DNA of 64,000 nucleotides, taken from assembly GCA_017522105.1 (NCBI GenBank), contig JAFXAA010000017.1, positions 91,637-155,636 of the forward strand, in the 5' to 3' direction. Both the position numbers and the translations under genes were made by a program. Shown here in pieces: positions 42,017 through 51,419 of this stretch. How positions within the stretch are numbered: position 1 is the first letter of the stretch; each line of letters begins with the position of its first letter. This stretch comes from Bacteroidales bacterium. GTDB lineage: Bacteria; Bacteroidota; Bacteroidia; Bacteroidales; P3. The notes beneath the pieces are model-generated. The model had not been told where the DNA came from. It saw only the letters and a list, made by a program, of their open reading frames with translations, and searched no databases.

Positions 42017-44574
42017 TGAAACAGGAGGTGGCTAAAATAGCAAGACATGCGACTGCGCTGCTAACAACAATCGCCATGGCGGCGACTGTCTCTGCTCAGG
42101 TATGCCCGCAGTTCAAGAACCCGACGAGCTTCATCACAGGCGACACCCTATACTACTGGAGCGCAAAGGTCGGCGAGCGCATTCACCCAAGTCACTCCAC
42201 CGACACTACAACAGGCAGCTATATAATGAGTTCATGCACATTCACCCCCACAATCCCTGACAGCAGCATAACCTCGCCACTATACAACTCGTCAAACAGC
42301 AACGAGCTCCAGGCATGCCACGAATACTTCTTTGACGCAAGCAGGAAACGATTCCAGATAATCACAACAGCCGACTCCGGCATGGATGGGTTCACCGTGA
42401 GGGACAACGGCACGGGCATGCCGCGCATACCCCGCGGCTATACGTCAAGCATCCGGCTGGGCGACATGTGCAATTCGGGAGCAAGTCATCCTCGCAACGT
42501 ATACAACGACGATACCACATTCTCGAATGAGAGTTCCGAGGCATTGTTCTACACAATGCACGTCACCACTGAAAACGCGCTGCTCATCATCAAATACGCC
42601 GTAGTGGCCCGCCGTTACTCGCATACCGCCTACGATGCCGCCGAGTTCCTGATACGCGTGGTGGCACAGAACGACGATGGCACCTGGGCGGATACACCCA
42701 TCAACGACTCGCTGTGGTACAAAGTGTCGGCACCGACTTTCAGCGACGACAATATGCCTATCGGCTGGGTTCCGGGCGCCAACCATGGCGCATGGCCCTG
42801 CACCTATTCATACAAGCCGTGGTCGACGGTTGGCATCAACCTGAACAATTATCTGGGCCGAAACGTGCGCATAGAGATGTACACCAGCGACTGCATTTAC
42901 AACGCCGACCCAATATACGCCTATATCTGTGGCGACTATAGTTCGATGTCTGTCAAAGCGACAGGATGCCCGAGCCCGGAGTCGGAAGCAATAGACACAT
43001 TGAAAGCCCCGCCGGGAATGCTGTCGTACAAATGGTATGTCACGACCCAGGGAGCAGAGACCGACATCTACAACAACAGCCACATGGATAGAGTGTCATT
43101 TCGTCCAGTGACATCCAATGGGCCTTTCGACAATTACCTGCCGAAGGTTGCCGACTTTGTCCTCTCGGCAGGGCCAAACGCTGGCGACACCGTTGGCGAA
43201 CAGACATTCTTGTGCCTGATGACCTCGGCACTTGATCCGCAAAAGCCAATGCTGTCGAAGATGTATACCAATGTGGTATTTCAACGCCCGTTTCTGGACT
43301 ACAGGACTGAAAGCGGATGCGACACTACGGTGCACTTCTACAACCTCAGCCGTAGCCTCACGGACGACAGCCTCGACACAAACGGCACCTATTGGGTAAT
43401 ATACGGCGACACCACGTACAGCGAAGTCCTCGACACCCTGCACAGCAACGACGCTGCATACCACTTTGCGAGGCCTGGATATTACGGCATCAAGCTACGT
43501 TGCACCACCACAATACGCCCATGCCCGGCAGAGAAGCGGTTCATCTGCGAGGCAAAGGGGGGTGACGACTTGGCATTCAGCATGTCGGAGCACGAGATTT
43601 GTGAGTTTGAGAAAGCCCGGGCTATATGTACAGAGGGATGTAACAACCCAAAGAGGTGGATAGTGGACGGCATTGAAAGGGGTGGCGGCAACACCATGGA
43701 GTTCACGCTTCCTGTGGGGAGACACAATATAGAGCTGGCATCAGTCAACGCAATAGGCTGTTCCACAAGGGTTCGAGACACGATTTTGGTCATGGGCGAG
43801 CCGCAGGTGCTCCTGTCGCCGGAAGACGGCGAAATATGCATAGGCGACAGCCTGCTGCTTGATGTGGGAAGCAACATACAATACAGCTGGAGCTCTACGC
43901 CATACGACAGCAGCCTGCCAAATGGATACGTAGGCTCTTCGGCCACAGTACAACCCCTGCAAACTACCACCTACACTCTGACGCCGCTGGAAGAAACCCC
44001 CTGTTTCAGGGGTAACACAAAGGCAACGGTGACTGTTCTTGACTACCCTACACTCAAAGTGGAGACAAACAGGCCAACACTTTCGCTGGACAATAATGCC
44101 GTGTCGCTGACCGACATTTCACCTAACCATACAAACACAACATGGACTTTTGACGACAGCACTGTTGCCCATGGTTCGCACCACACACGCTGGTACACAA
44201 ACCTGACCGAGGTGGACAGCGTGTGCATCGGGATGATTTCGTGTAACCGGTACAAATGTTGCAGAGACACATCATTCTGTATACCTGTAAAAACCTTCAG
44301 CCTATGGTTTCCAAACGCTTTTACGCCAAGCCTCGAAGAGAACAACCGCTTCAAGGCAGTGTGCAGCCATGAGCTTACGGACTACGAAATTACGATATAC
44401 AATAGGCAAGGAATACTTGTGTATTTGTCGAAGGACATCACGCAAGGCTGGGATGGCAACGACCTCCACGGATCCCCCTGCCCGCAGGGAGCATATGTCT
44501 ATTTTTGCCGATATGCCATGACCAACAGCGGCACCTACTACGAAGTACACGGTACTATGACATTGATAAGATAA
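42016..44574 (+). CDS. T9SS type B exported protein (gliding-motility-associated C-terminal domain)
   Basis: This 852-residue protein is secreted. It has a signal peptide (ALLTTIAMAATVSAQ), a Cys-containing beta-rich body with immunoglobulin/PKD-like stretches, and a C-terminal CHU_C/type B sorting domain in the last 85 residues (FPNAFTPSLEENNRFK, YNRQGILVY, WDGNDLHG, GAYVYFCRY). Type B cargo is exported by T9SS and often attached or shed at the surface. The body is not a family I recognise. An ATG overlapping the flippase stop starts it; the frame is also open far upstream to 40468, but that part is a shadow of the flippase. prfA follows after 18 bp, so it sits in an operon with housekeeping genes. 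Confidence 0.85.
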   Translation: MKQEVAKIARHATALLTTIAMAATVSAQVCPQFKNPTSFITGDTLYYWSAKVGERIHPSHSTDTTTGSYIMSSCTFTPTIPDSSITSPLYNSSNSNELQACHEYFFDASRKRFQIITTADSGMDGFTVRDNGTGMPRIPRGYTSSIRLGDMCNSGASHPRNVYNDDTTFSNESSEALFYTMHVTTENALLIIKYAVVARRYSHTAYDAAEFLIRVVAQNDDGTWADTPINDSLWYKVSAPTFSDDNMPIGWVPGANHGAWPCTYSYKPWSTVGINLNNYLGRNVRIEMYTSDCIYNADPIYAYICGDYSSMSVKATGCPSPESEAIDTLKAPPGMLSYKWYVTTQGAETDIYNNSHMDRVSFRPVTSNGPFDNYLPKVADFVLSAGPNAGDTVGEQTFLCLMTSALDPQKPMLSKMYTNVVFQRPFLDYRTESGCDTTVHFYNLSRSLTDDSLDTNGTYWVIYGDTTYSEVLDTLHSNDAAYHFARPGYYGIKLRCTTTIRPCPAEKRFICEAKGGDDLAFSMSEHEICEFEKARAICTEGCNNPKRWIVDGIERGGGNTMEFTLPVGRHNIELASVNAIGCSTRVRDTILVMGEPQVLLSPEDGEICIGDSLLLDVGSNIQYSWSSTPYDSSLPNGYVGSSATVQPLQTTTYTLTPLEETPCFRGNTKATVTVLDYPTLKVETNRPTLSLDNNAVSLTDISPNHTNTTWTFDDSTVAHGSHHTRWYTNLTEVDSVCIGMISCNRYKCCRDTSFCIPVKTFSLWFPNAFTPSLEENNRFKAVCSHELTDYEITIYNRQGILVYLSKDITQGWDGNDLHGSPCPQGAYVYFCRYAMTNSGTYYEVHGTMTLIR

Positions 44575-44592
44575 ACAAACACAGATAGAAAC

Positions 44593-45663
44593 ATGTTAGA
44601 CAAACTGAAAGCGATTTATACACGCTACAAGGAGATTGAAGAACAGATGAACGACCCGCAGGTGACTGCGGACATGAAACGCTATGTGAAGCTCAGCAAG
44701 GACTACAAGGACCTGCAGCCGGTGGTGAAGGCATACCACGAGTACAAGGGCCTCATAGACACCATTGCCGAATGCAAGGAGCTGTTGGAGGGCGAGAAAG
44801 ACCCCGAGCTGCGCGAGATGGCCAAGGAGGAACTGACGGCCGCCCAGGAGCGCAAGGACGGCATGGAGGACGAGATACGCCTGCTGCTGATACCCGCCGA
44901 CCCCACGGACTCGAAGAACGCCGTGGTGGAGATACGCGGCGGCACGGGCGGCGACGAGGCCTGCATCTTCGCCGGCGACCTGTTCCGCATGTACACGCGC
45001 TTCTGCGAGAAAAAGCACTGGAAGGTGGAGGTCACGGACTTCAACGAGGGCACAGCGGGTGGATACAAAGACATCACCTTCACGGTGAGCGGCGAAGGGG
45101 TGTACGGCCTGTTGAAGTACGAGAGCGGCGTGCACCGCGTGCAGCGCGTGCCGGCCACGGAGACCCAGGGCCGCATACACACAAGCGCGGCAGGCGTGGT
45201 GGTGCTGCCGGAGGCAGAGGAGTTTGACGTGGAGCTGAACCCGGCGGACATCAAGAAGGAAATCTTCTGCGCCAGCGGCCCCGGCGGACAGAGCGTGAAC
45301 ACGACCTACAGTGCAGTGCGCCTGACCCATGTGCCTACAGGCATAGTGGTTAGCATGCAAGACCAGAAGAGCCAGATAAAGAACATGGAGAAAGCCATGG
45401 CGCTGCTGCGCACAAGACTCTATGAGCGCGAGTACAACAAGTACATGGAGGAGATGTCCTCGAAGCGCAAGACCATGGTGGCAACGGGCGACCGCAGCGA
45501 GAAGGTGCGCACATACAACTATCCGCAGAGCCGCGTGACAGACCACCGCATAGGCTGGAGCATGCACAACCTGCCGGCGTTCATGGACGGCGACATCGAG
45601 GAGTGCATCGAGGCCCTGCAGCTGGCCGAGAATGCCGAGAAGCTGAAAGCCTCGGTGGGTTGA
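44593..45663 (+). CDS. prfA: Peptide chain release factor 1
   Basis: RF1 recognises UAA and UAG stop codons and releases the peptide. The 356 residues have the catalytic GGQ in GPGGQSVNTTYSAVRL and the RF1 domain order. The N-terminal helical domain begins LDKLKAIYTRYKEIEEQM. It follows the T9SS type B gene by 18 bp and precedes aroE by 21 bp. Confidence 0.97.
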   Translation: MLDKLKAIYTRYKEIEEQMNDPQVTADMKRYVKLSKDYKDLQPVVKAYHEYKGLIDTIAECKELLEGEKDPELREMAKEELTAAQERKDGMEDEIRLLLIPADPTDSKNAVVEIRGGTGGDEACIFAGDLFRMYTRFCEKKHWKVEVTDFNEGTAGGYKDITFTVSGEGVYGLLKYESGVHRVQRVPATETQGRIHTSAAGVVVLPEAEEFDVELNPADIKKEIFCASGPGGQSVNTTYSAVRLTHVPTGIVVSMQDQKSQIKNMEKAMALLRTRLYEREYNKYMEEMSSKRKTMVATGDRSEKVRTYNYPQSRVTDHRIGWSMHNLPAFMDGDIEECIEALQLAENAEKLKASVG

Positions 45664-45684
45664 CGTTTATAGGTTATCACGGCA

Positions 45685-46410
45685 TTGAGGAGATACGGGC
45701 TGATAGGGAAACAGCTGGGACACTCGCTGTCAAAAGAGTTGTTTGACGGGCAAGGCTTTGTTGCTGCCGAGTATATGCTGCAGGAGATGTCTTCGCTTGA
45801 CGGGCTTCGCCGTTGGGTTGAGGCCGAGGACATCAGGGGGTTCAACGTCACCATACCCTACAAACGCGAGATAATACCCCTACTGGACGCCATGGACGAC
45901 ACAGCAGCGGAGATAGGGGCCGTGAACTGCGTGAGCGTGGAAAATGGGTACATGGTAGGCCACAACACTGACGCCGAAGCATTTGCCGACACATTTTGGC
46001 CGCTCGACAAAGACACGCTGTGCCTCATACTGGGCACCGGAGGGGCGGCACGGGCCGTAGGGCACGCCCTCCGGAACAAGGGTTACAGGCATTTATACGT
46101 CAGCCGCACCCCAGAAGCGGCACAGGTGCGCCCCACGACTGGCTACAAAGAAGCCCTGCGGATGATAGACGGCAAGGTGGCTGTCATCAACGCCACCCCG
46201 GTGGGGATGCATCCGAACTCCGGCGACACCCCCCTGCCGCTCACGACCATCCGACGACCATTGCCAGACCTGCACGTCTACGACCTCGTATACAACCCCG
46301 CCGAGACACGTTTGATGAGAGAAGCTACCACCCTTGGCGCAAGGGCCCAAAACGGCCTTGACATGCTCCGCAGGCAGGCCGAATTGAGCTGGGCAATCTG
46401 GGGATTATAG
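45685..46410 (+). CDS. aroE: Shikimate dehydrogenase
   Basis: The enzyme reduces 3-dehydroshikimate to shikimate with NADPH in aromatic amino acid synthesis. The 241 residues start RRYGLIGKQLGHSLS (substrate-binding SxS) and contain the catalytic Lys in FNVTIPYKRE, NTDAEAF, and the Rossmann GTGGAARAV. The start codon is TTG at 45685. No ATG upstream fits, and the TTG gives the normal family N-terminus. It is slightly short but complete. Confidence 0.93.
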   Translation: MRRYGLIGKQLGHSLSKELFDGQGFVAAEYMLQEMSSLDGLRRWVEAEDIRGFNVTIPYKREIIPLLDAMDDTAAEIGAVNCVSVENGYMVGHNTDAEAFADTFWPLDKDTLCLILGTGGAARAVGHALRNKGYRHLYVSRTPEAAQVRPTTGYKEALRMIDGKVAVINATPVGMHPNSGDTPLPLTTIRRPLPDLHVYDLVYNPAETRLMREATTLGARAQNGLDMLRRQAELSWAIWGL

Positions 46411-46484
46411 AAAAATATAATGCTATTTACCAGGAAATTGCAACAAATATTGAAAAAATATTTTGCCAGTTGAAAAAATGTGCG

Positions 46485-46492
46485 TACCTTTG
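46485..46492 (+). promoter_or_regulatory. Promoter of the tRNA-Leu pair (-7 with -33)
   Basis: TACCTTTG, with TTTG at 46462-46465 giving 19-nt spacing. It is 34 bp before the first tRNA. Confidence 0.75.
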
Positions 46493-46526
46493 CACCCGCT
46501 TTTGAGAGAACGAAAGCTGCTTTTTT

Positions 46527-46609
46527 GCCCAGGTGGTGGAATTGGTAGACACGCTACTTTGAGGGGGTAGTCGCCATAGGCGGTGCAAGTTCAAGTCTTG
46601 TCCTGGGCA
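46527..46609 (+). tRNA. tRNA-Leu (GAG)
   Basis: The acceptor stem is GCCCAGG/CCTGGGC, the D-arm GGAATTGGTAGACAC, and the anticodon stem CTACT/GGTAG with loop TTGAGGG, so the anticodon is GAG. A long variable arm and GTTCAAGTC T-loop are present, as expected for class II tRNA-Leu. CCA is not encoded. Confidence 0.95.
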
Positions 46610-46636
46610 CAAACAAAAAAGCCTGAAACGAAAAGA

Positions 46637-46721
46637 GCCCGGATGGCGGAATTGGTAGACGCGCACGTTTCAGGTGCGTGTATCGAAAGATGTGCAGGTT
46701 CAAGTCCTGTTCCGGGCACCA
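46637..46721 (+). tRNA. tRNA-Leu (CAG)
   Basis: The acceptor stem is GCCCGGA/TCCGGGC and the anticodon stem CACGT/GCGTG with loop TTCAGGT, so the anticodon is CAG. It has a long variable arm and the T-loop GGTTCAAGTCC, and ends with an encoded CCA. It lies 27 bp after the first tRNA and shares its promoter. Confidence 0.96.
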
Positions 46722-46724
46722 AAG

Positions 46725-46752
46725 GAGAAACAGAGATGTTTCTCTTTTTTTT
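46725..46752 (+). terminator. Terminator after the tRNA pair
   Basis: GAGAAAC and GTTTCTC form a 7-bp stem with a 6-nt loop, followed by eight T. Confidence 0.8.
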
Positions 46753-46843
46753 GTCCTCAACAGACCATGCACAAGCCATGTCGCCGGCCAAACAACGCCC
46801 ACGACTCCCGATGCCAGAAAAGAAGCCCTCGCAGCCTTATTTC

Positions 46844-47809
46844 TTATTGTATGGGATTAATCTTGCCGCTGCGATTGCCAAAGAAGAAGAAGAGTCCGTA
46901 AGCGACAACAAGCAAAAGGGCGACAACAAGAGTGTAGAGGTTTTTGTCAGCCACCATAATATAGCCAACGTTGATAAAAAGCTGTAGCAGCGCATAGCCT
47001 GTCGAGACATATAGATGCGGCACTTTGAGATCGTTGACCATAGTCTCGTAGGCATGCTCACGGTGTGCAGCAAGGATGTTGCGCCCCGAGAGGAAACGCT
47101 TGGCAATAGTGAGGCCTCCGTCAGCAAGGAATACAATGATTAAGCAGAGGCGACTGACGTTGTAGCCACCGCCAGGGATGGACTGCACATAGCGGACAAG
47201 AAGGAAGAGAATGATGAGGCCCATGGTGATGCTGCCCACGTCGCCGGAAAAGCAGCGTGCCTTGGTGCGGAAATTGAAGAAGCCGAAGACGAGGATGGAA
47301 ATCAAGACAGTGACCATCAGTTCCGGCTCCAAGAATTGCTCAACGAAGAAGTTGAGATAGGCAAACGTGCCGACAACAACAAAAGAATAGGCCGCCAACA
47401 TGCCGTTGATACCATCCATGAAGTTGTAGATGTTGAGGATGCCGGAAAAGACCACAACAAGAAGGATAATCTGCCACACCTGCAGGGTGTTGACGTCTGT
47501 CCAAAAGGTGAGAAGAACCGCACCGAGCTGGGCGAGCAGACGGAGCCACGAAGGAAGCTGTCGCAGGTCGTCGACATAGCTAACGACGGCAAGAATAGTC
47601 AGGCCGATGATAAAATTGGGGTAAGGCACCCCATTAGTGAGCGAATAGAAAAGCATTGCCAGGTAGAAAACGACACCTGCACCGAGGAGCACCGGCCGGC
47701 TGTGAGAGCTACGCTCGTTCGGTCGATCCATAATATTGAAACGCTTGGCCACAGCAAAATATAGCAGTTCAATGGCAATGACGGCTATAAAGGCTACGAT
47801 ATAGTACAT
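46844..47809 (-). CDS. Polyprenyl-phosphate sugar-1-phosphate transferase (MraY/WecA family)
   Basis: This multi-pass membrane enzyme moves a HexNAc-1-phosphate from UDP to undecaprenyl phosphate and so starts glycan repeat assembly. The 321 residues show the family motifs: SYVDDLRQLPSW, NFMDGINGM, CFSGDVGSITMG and the HREHAYE loop. The frame opens at a TTG (47815), but I take the ATG at 47809 (MYYIVAFIAV). It is transcribed away from the glycan operon from a back-to-back promoter (47838) and is probably its initiating enzyme. Confidence 0.93.
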   Translation of the reverse strand: MYYIVAFIAVIAIELLYFAVAKRFNIMDRPNERSSHSRPVLLGAGVVFYLAMLFYSLTNGVPYPNFIIGLTILAVVSYVDDLRQLPSWLRLLAQLGAVLLTFWTDVNTLQVWQIILLVVVFSGILNIYNFMDGINGMLAAYSFVVVGTFAYLNFFVEQFLEPELMVTVLISILVFGFFNFRTKARCFSGDVGSITMGLIILFLLVRYVQSIPGGGYNVSRLCLIIVFLADGGLTIAKRFLSGRNILAAHREHAYETMVNDLKVPHLYVSTGYALLQLFINVGYIMVADKNLYTLVVALLLVVAYGLFFFFGNRSGKINPIQ

Positions 47810-47837
47810 TGGCAATTGGTTTTATTATTACAGAATG

Positions 47838-47845
47838 CAAAGGTA
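47838..47845 (-). promoter_or_regulatory. -7 box of the sugar-phosphate transferase gene
   Basis: CAAAGGTA on the plus strand (TACCTTTG), 28 bp before the ATG. Confidence 0.6.
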
Positions 47846-47877
47846 CAACTTTTTTTTTGCATAAGCGGATTTTTTTG

Positions 47878-47885
47878 TATTTTTG
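47878..47885 (+). promoter_or_regulatory. -7 box of the glycan operon
   Basis: TATTTTTG with a TTTG at 47856-47859 (18 nt). It is divergent from the box at 47838 and gives a leader of about 75 nt. Confidence 0.65.
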
Positions 47886-47967
47886 CAAAGGGAAATATTA
47901 TATTATCACCAATAAAATACAAAACAAAAAGCTGTAATACAAAAATATAACGCCAACAAAAACACTC

Positions 47968-49248
47968 ATGGAAGTTAAAGACATACGTATTGCCGTCATT
48001 GGTTTAGGCTATGTGGGCCTGCCATTGGCCAGATTGTTTTCCACAAAGTTTCCCACCATTGGGTACGACATGAACAAGGCTCGTGTGGAGGCGCTGATGG
48101 GGGGGCACGATGCCACACTTGAGGTGAGCGACGAGCTGCTACAGGAAGCCTTAAACAAGCACGGCTTCCGCTGCACGGCAAACCTGGATGACATAAGTGG
48201 GTGCAACTTTTACGTCGTAGCAGTTCCCACTCCTGTAGATCGCAACAACAACCCCGACTTGACGCCGCTGTACGGCGCCAGCGAGACGGTGGGCAAGGTC
48301 ATCAGCAAAGGTGACATTGTGGTGTATGAGTCGACGGTGTACCCCGGCGTGACTGAGGACGAATGCCTACCCGTGGTGGAGAAAGCCTCCGGACTTAAAT
48401 ACAACAAAGACTTTTTCGCCGGATACAGCCCGGAACGCATCAACCCTGGCGACAAGGTGCACACTGTGGAGAAGATACTGAAAATAACCTCCGGCTCCAC
48501 TCCCGAAGTTGCAGAACTGATAGACAAGGTGTACAACGCAGTGCTTGTCAATGGGACACACAAGGCCCCAAGCATTAAGGTGGCAGAGGCCGCCAAAGTC
48601 ATTGAGAACAGCCAACGCGACATCAATATAGCCTTCGTCAACGAGTTGTCGAAGATTTTCACGCTGATGGGCATAGACACCTACGATGTGCTTGAAGCTG
48701 CCGGCACCAAGTGGAACTTCATAAAGATGAACCCCGGCCTGGTGGGTGGGCACTGTATTTCAGTAGACCCCTACTACCTCGCACAGTGTGCGCAGCGGCT
48801 GGGCTACAATCCAGAGATCATCCTTGCCGGCCGACGCATGAACGATGGAATGGGGGCATACGTGGCTGACCAGACCATCAAGCTGATGTTGAAGAAGGGC
48901 ATTCAGGTGCTGGGGTCGAAAATAATCATCATGGGTTTTACCTTCAAAGAGAATTGTCCCGATGTACGCAACACCAGGGTGATAGACATATATCACGCAC
49001 TGCAGGAATACAGTGCAGACATAACGGTTTTCGACCCCTGGGCTTCACCGGAAAAAGTGAAACACGAGTACGGCATCGACATCGTCAACGAACTGCCTAA
49101 TGACAAGTACAGCGCCGCCATAGTGGCTGTTGCGCACCGTCAGTTCCGCGAGATGGAGATAGATTTCAATGCCTTACTTGAGAAAAACCACGTAATATTC
49201 GACGTGAAAGCCATCATGCCGAGAGAACTGGTTGACGGTAGATTGTAA
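47968..49248 (+). CDS. UDP-HexNAc 6-dehydrogenase (WbpA/TviB-like)
   Basis: This enzyme oxidises C6 of UDP-GlcNAc (or UDP-GalNAc) to the uronic acid with 2 NAD+. The 426 residues have the N-terminal Rossmann motif VIGLGYVGLPLARLF, VPTPVD, the catalytic Cys in GGHCISVDPYYL, and the C-terminal UDP-binding domain (FTFKENCPDVRNTR). Length and start (IGYDMNKARVEAL) are closest to the TviB/WbpO branch. It is the first gene of the operon; the next three genes match WbpB, WbpE and a WbpD-like step, so the sugar is probably UDP-GlcNAcA. Confidence 0.92.
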   Translation: MEVKDIRIAVIGLGYVGLPLARLFSTKFPTIGYDMNKARVEALMGGHDATLEVSDELLQEALNKHGFRCTANLDDISGCNFYVVAVPTPVDRNNNPDLTPLYGASETVGKVISKGDIVVYESTVYPGVTEDECLPVVEKASGLKYNKDFFAGYSPERINPGDKVHTVEKILKITSGSTPEVAELIDKVYNAVLVNGTHKAPSIKVAEAAKVIENSQRDINIAFVNELSKIFTLMGIDTYDVLEAAGTKWNFIKMNPGLVGGHCISVDPYYLAQCAQRLGYNPEIILAGRRMNDGMGAYVADQTIKLMLKKGIQVLGSKIIIMGFTFKENCPDVRNTRVIDIYHALQEYSADITVFDPWASPEKVKHEYGIDIVNELPNDKYSAAIVAVAHRQFREMEIDFNALLEKNHVIFDVKAIMPRELVDGRL

Positions 49249-49269
49249 CAACAAAAAAAAGGAACAGAC

Positions 49270-50250
49270 ATGGCCAACTTTGCGCTCATCGGGGCTGCTG
49301 GATATATAGCTCCGAGGCATCTGAAAGCAATAGCCGACACCGGCAACACACTGCTGGCGGCATACGACAAATTTGACAGCGTGGGGCGGCTGGACAGCTA
49401 TTTCCCAGACTGTTCATTCTTTACGGAGCAGGAGCAATTCGACCGCTACTGCTCCAAGCAGCAACGCACAGACACGCCCCTGCAATGGCTCAGCATATGC
49501 ACGCCAAACTACACTCATGACGCATTTATACGCTACGGCCTGCGCCTGGGGTGCGATGTCATTTGCGAGAAACCACTGGTACTGAACCCATACAATATCG
49601 ACAACCTTATAGAGCTTGAGAAAGAAACCGGCCATAAGGCATACACGATATTGCAGTTGCGCCTGCACGACTCAATTGTGGCATTGAAGAAAAAAGTGGA
49701 CGATGGGCCGCAGGATAAGGTCTATGACGTTGACCTGACATATATCACCTCACGAGGCAAATGGTACTACTCTTCGTGGAAAGGCGACGTGCACAAAAGC
49801 GGAGGCGTGGCGACAAACATCGGTGTGCACTTCTACGACATGCTGCAATGGATATTCGGTCCTGTGGAAGAGAACATCGTGCACGTGATGAGTCATGACC
49901 GCGTGGCAGGCTTCATGCGGCTGAAGAAAGCAAGAGTACGCTATTTCTTAAGTATCAACGCTGCCTGCCTGCCACCAAACGCGATACAAGGTGAGAAAAA
50001 GACTTACCGCACCATAATGATCGACGGTGACGAGTTTGAGTTCAGCCAAGGGTTCACCGAGCTGCACACCAAGAGCTATCAAGAGATATTGGCAGGCAGG
50101 GGCTTCCGCATCAGCGAGGCTCGAAACTGCATACAGATAGTGAGCGACATACGCCATGCAACACCTATCGGACTGAAGGGAGACTACCATCCACTGGCCA
50201 AGATGCCGTTGGCACCACATCCGTTTGGCTGGGATGACATGAAATACTAA
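49270..50250 (+). CDS. wbpB: Gfo/Idh/MocA oxidoreductase, WbpB/WlbA-like UDP-GlcNAcA 3-oxidase
   Basis: The product likely oxidises the C3 hydroxyl of UDP-GlcNAcA to the 3-keto sugar. The 326 residues show the NAD-binding LIGAAGYIAPRHLKAI, the family signature CEKPLVLNPYNID, and the WlbA-like sequences LRLHDSIVALKK and GGVATNIGVHFYDML. The WbpB/WlbA enzymes keep their NAD(H) and use 2-oxoglutarate to re-oxidise it, forming 2-hydroxyglutarate (known for the family). The aminotransferase begins 2 bp downstream, which fits the tight coupling of these two steps. Confidence 0.9.
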   Translation: MANFALIGAAGYIAPRHLKAIADTGNTLLAAYDKFDSVGRLDSYFPDCSFFTEQEQFDRYCSKQQRTDTPLQWLSICTPNYTHDAFIRYGLRLGCDVICEKPLVLNPYNIDNLIELEKETGHKAYTILQLRLHDSIVALKKKVDDGPQDKVYDVDLTYITSRGKWYYSSWKGDVHKSGGVATNIGVHFYDMLQWIFGPVEENIVHVMSHDRVAGFMRLKKARVRYFLSINAACLPPNAIQGEKKTYRTIMIDGDEFEFSQGFTELHTKSYQEILAGRGFRISEARNCIQIVSDIRHATPIGLKGDYHPLAKMPLAPHPFGWDDMKY

Positions 50251-50251
50251 T

Positions 50252-51415
50252 ATGGAGTTCAGGGATCTAAAAAGACAGTATCAGGTTCTCAAAGCCGACC
50301 TTGACAAAGCGATGCTGGACATAGCCGCTTCGGGCGGTTATATCATGGGAGGGGCCGTGACCGAACTTGAAGAGCAGCTGGCCGAATACGTCGGTGTGAA
50401 GCATTGCATGACGTGCGCCAACGGTACCGATGCACTGACATTAGCTTTGAAGACGCTTGGCATAGGCAAAGGCGACGCCGTTTATGTGCCAGACTTCACA
50501 TTCTTTGCCAGCGCAGAAGTGGTGGCAGCAGAAGGGGCGACACCAGTGTTTGTAGACGTTGACCCGCAAACATTCAATATAGACACAACGTCTCTCCGCG
50601 AGGCAATACACAACGTAGAAAAAGAGGGACGGCTTAAACAGAAAGCCATTATTGCCGTAGATCTTTTCGGACTGCCAGCAGACTTTGCCTCCATCAAAAG
50701 CATAGCCGCACATCACGGCCTCTACGTTATAGAAGACGGCGCGCAGGGCTTTGGCGGCTGCATTGGGAACAAAAGAGCATGCAGTTTTGGAGATATCGGC
50801 ACCACATCGTTTTTCCCAGCGAAACCCCTTGGATGCTACGGTGACGGAGGGGCAGTATTCACAAATAACGATGAGTGGGCTGACCTCATCCGCTCACTGC
50901 GGGTTCACGGAAAAGGCAGTTGCAAATATGACAACATACGCATAGGATTGAACTCCCGACTTGACACAATCCAGGCCGCAATATTGAAGGTAAAGTTTGA
51001 GGCTTTTAAAAAGAATGAGTTGGCGTTAGTCAACATCGTTGCCGAGCATTATACTAAACAAATCAACGATAACATCAACAAAGACTATGCCATCAAAGCA
51101 GAAACCCCTCACATTCCAGAAGGGTTCTTGAGCAGTTGGGCCCAATACACTATACGGCTAAACACATTAACCTCAAGCAACGGCATTAGTAGGGAAGAGC
51201 TACAGAGTAGGCTAAAAGCCTCTGGCATCCCCACCATGGTATACTACCCTACGCCAATGAGCCGACAGACAGCATTCAAGGGGCTACACCCCTATGTTAA
51301 TACCACCAATGCCGCACATCTATCGCAGTGTGTATTGTCGCTACCCATGCACCCTTACATGACAGACACCGAAATACAGACAGTGATTGAGACGCTGGCA
51401 GAACACTTAAAATAA
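50252..51415 (+). CDS. wbpE: PLP aminotransferase (DegT/DnrJ/EryC1/StrS), WbpE-like
   Basis: This aminotransferase places an amino group at C3 of the keto sugar, using glutamate and PLP. The 387 residues have EDGAQGFGG, the PLP-binding Lys in FFPAKPLGCYGDGGA, and the active-site loop with HGKGSCKYDNIRIGLNSRLD. It follows the oxidase by 2 bp and precedes the acyltransferase by 5 bp. Confidence 0.93.
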   Translation: MEFRDLKRQYQVLKADLDKAMLDIAASGGYIMGGAVTELEEQLAEYVGVKHCMTCANGTDALTLALKTLGIGKGDAVYVPDFTFFASAEVVAAEGATPVFVDVDPQTFNIDTTSLREAIHNVEKEGRLKQKAIIAVDLFGLPADFASIKSIAAHHGLYVIEDGAQGFGGCIGNKRACSFGDIGTTSFFPAKPLGCYGDGGAVFTNNDEWADLIRSLRVHGKGSCKYDNIRIGLNSRLDTIQAAILKVKFEAFKKNELALVNIVAEHYTKQINDNINKDYAIKAETPHIPEGFLSSWAQYTIRLNTLTSSNGISREELQSRLKASGIPTMVYYPTPMSRQTAFKGLHPYVNTTNAAHLSQCVLSLPMHPYMTDTEIQTVIETLAEHLK

Positions 51416-51419
51416 GCTA

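Noticed and set aside
40468-44574. Single frame of 1368 codons joining the flippase region and the T9SS type B protein
   Set aside because: The first 516 codons are an Arg/Gly/His-rich out-of-frame reading of the flippase. A signal peptide begins at the ATG at 42016.
46583-46987. Plus-strand frame of 134 codons, and minus-strand frames nearby
   Set aside because: They run across the two tRNA genes and their terminator.
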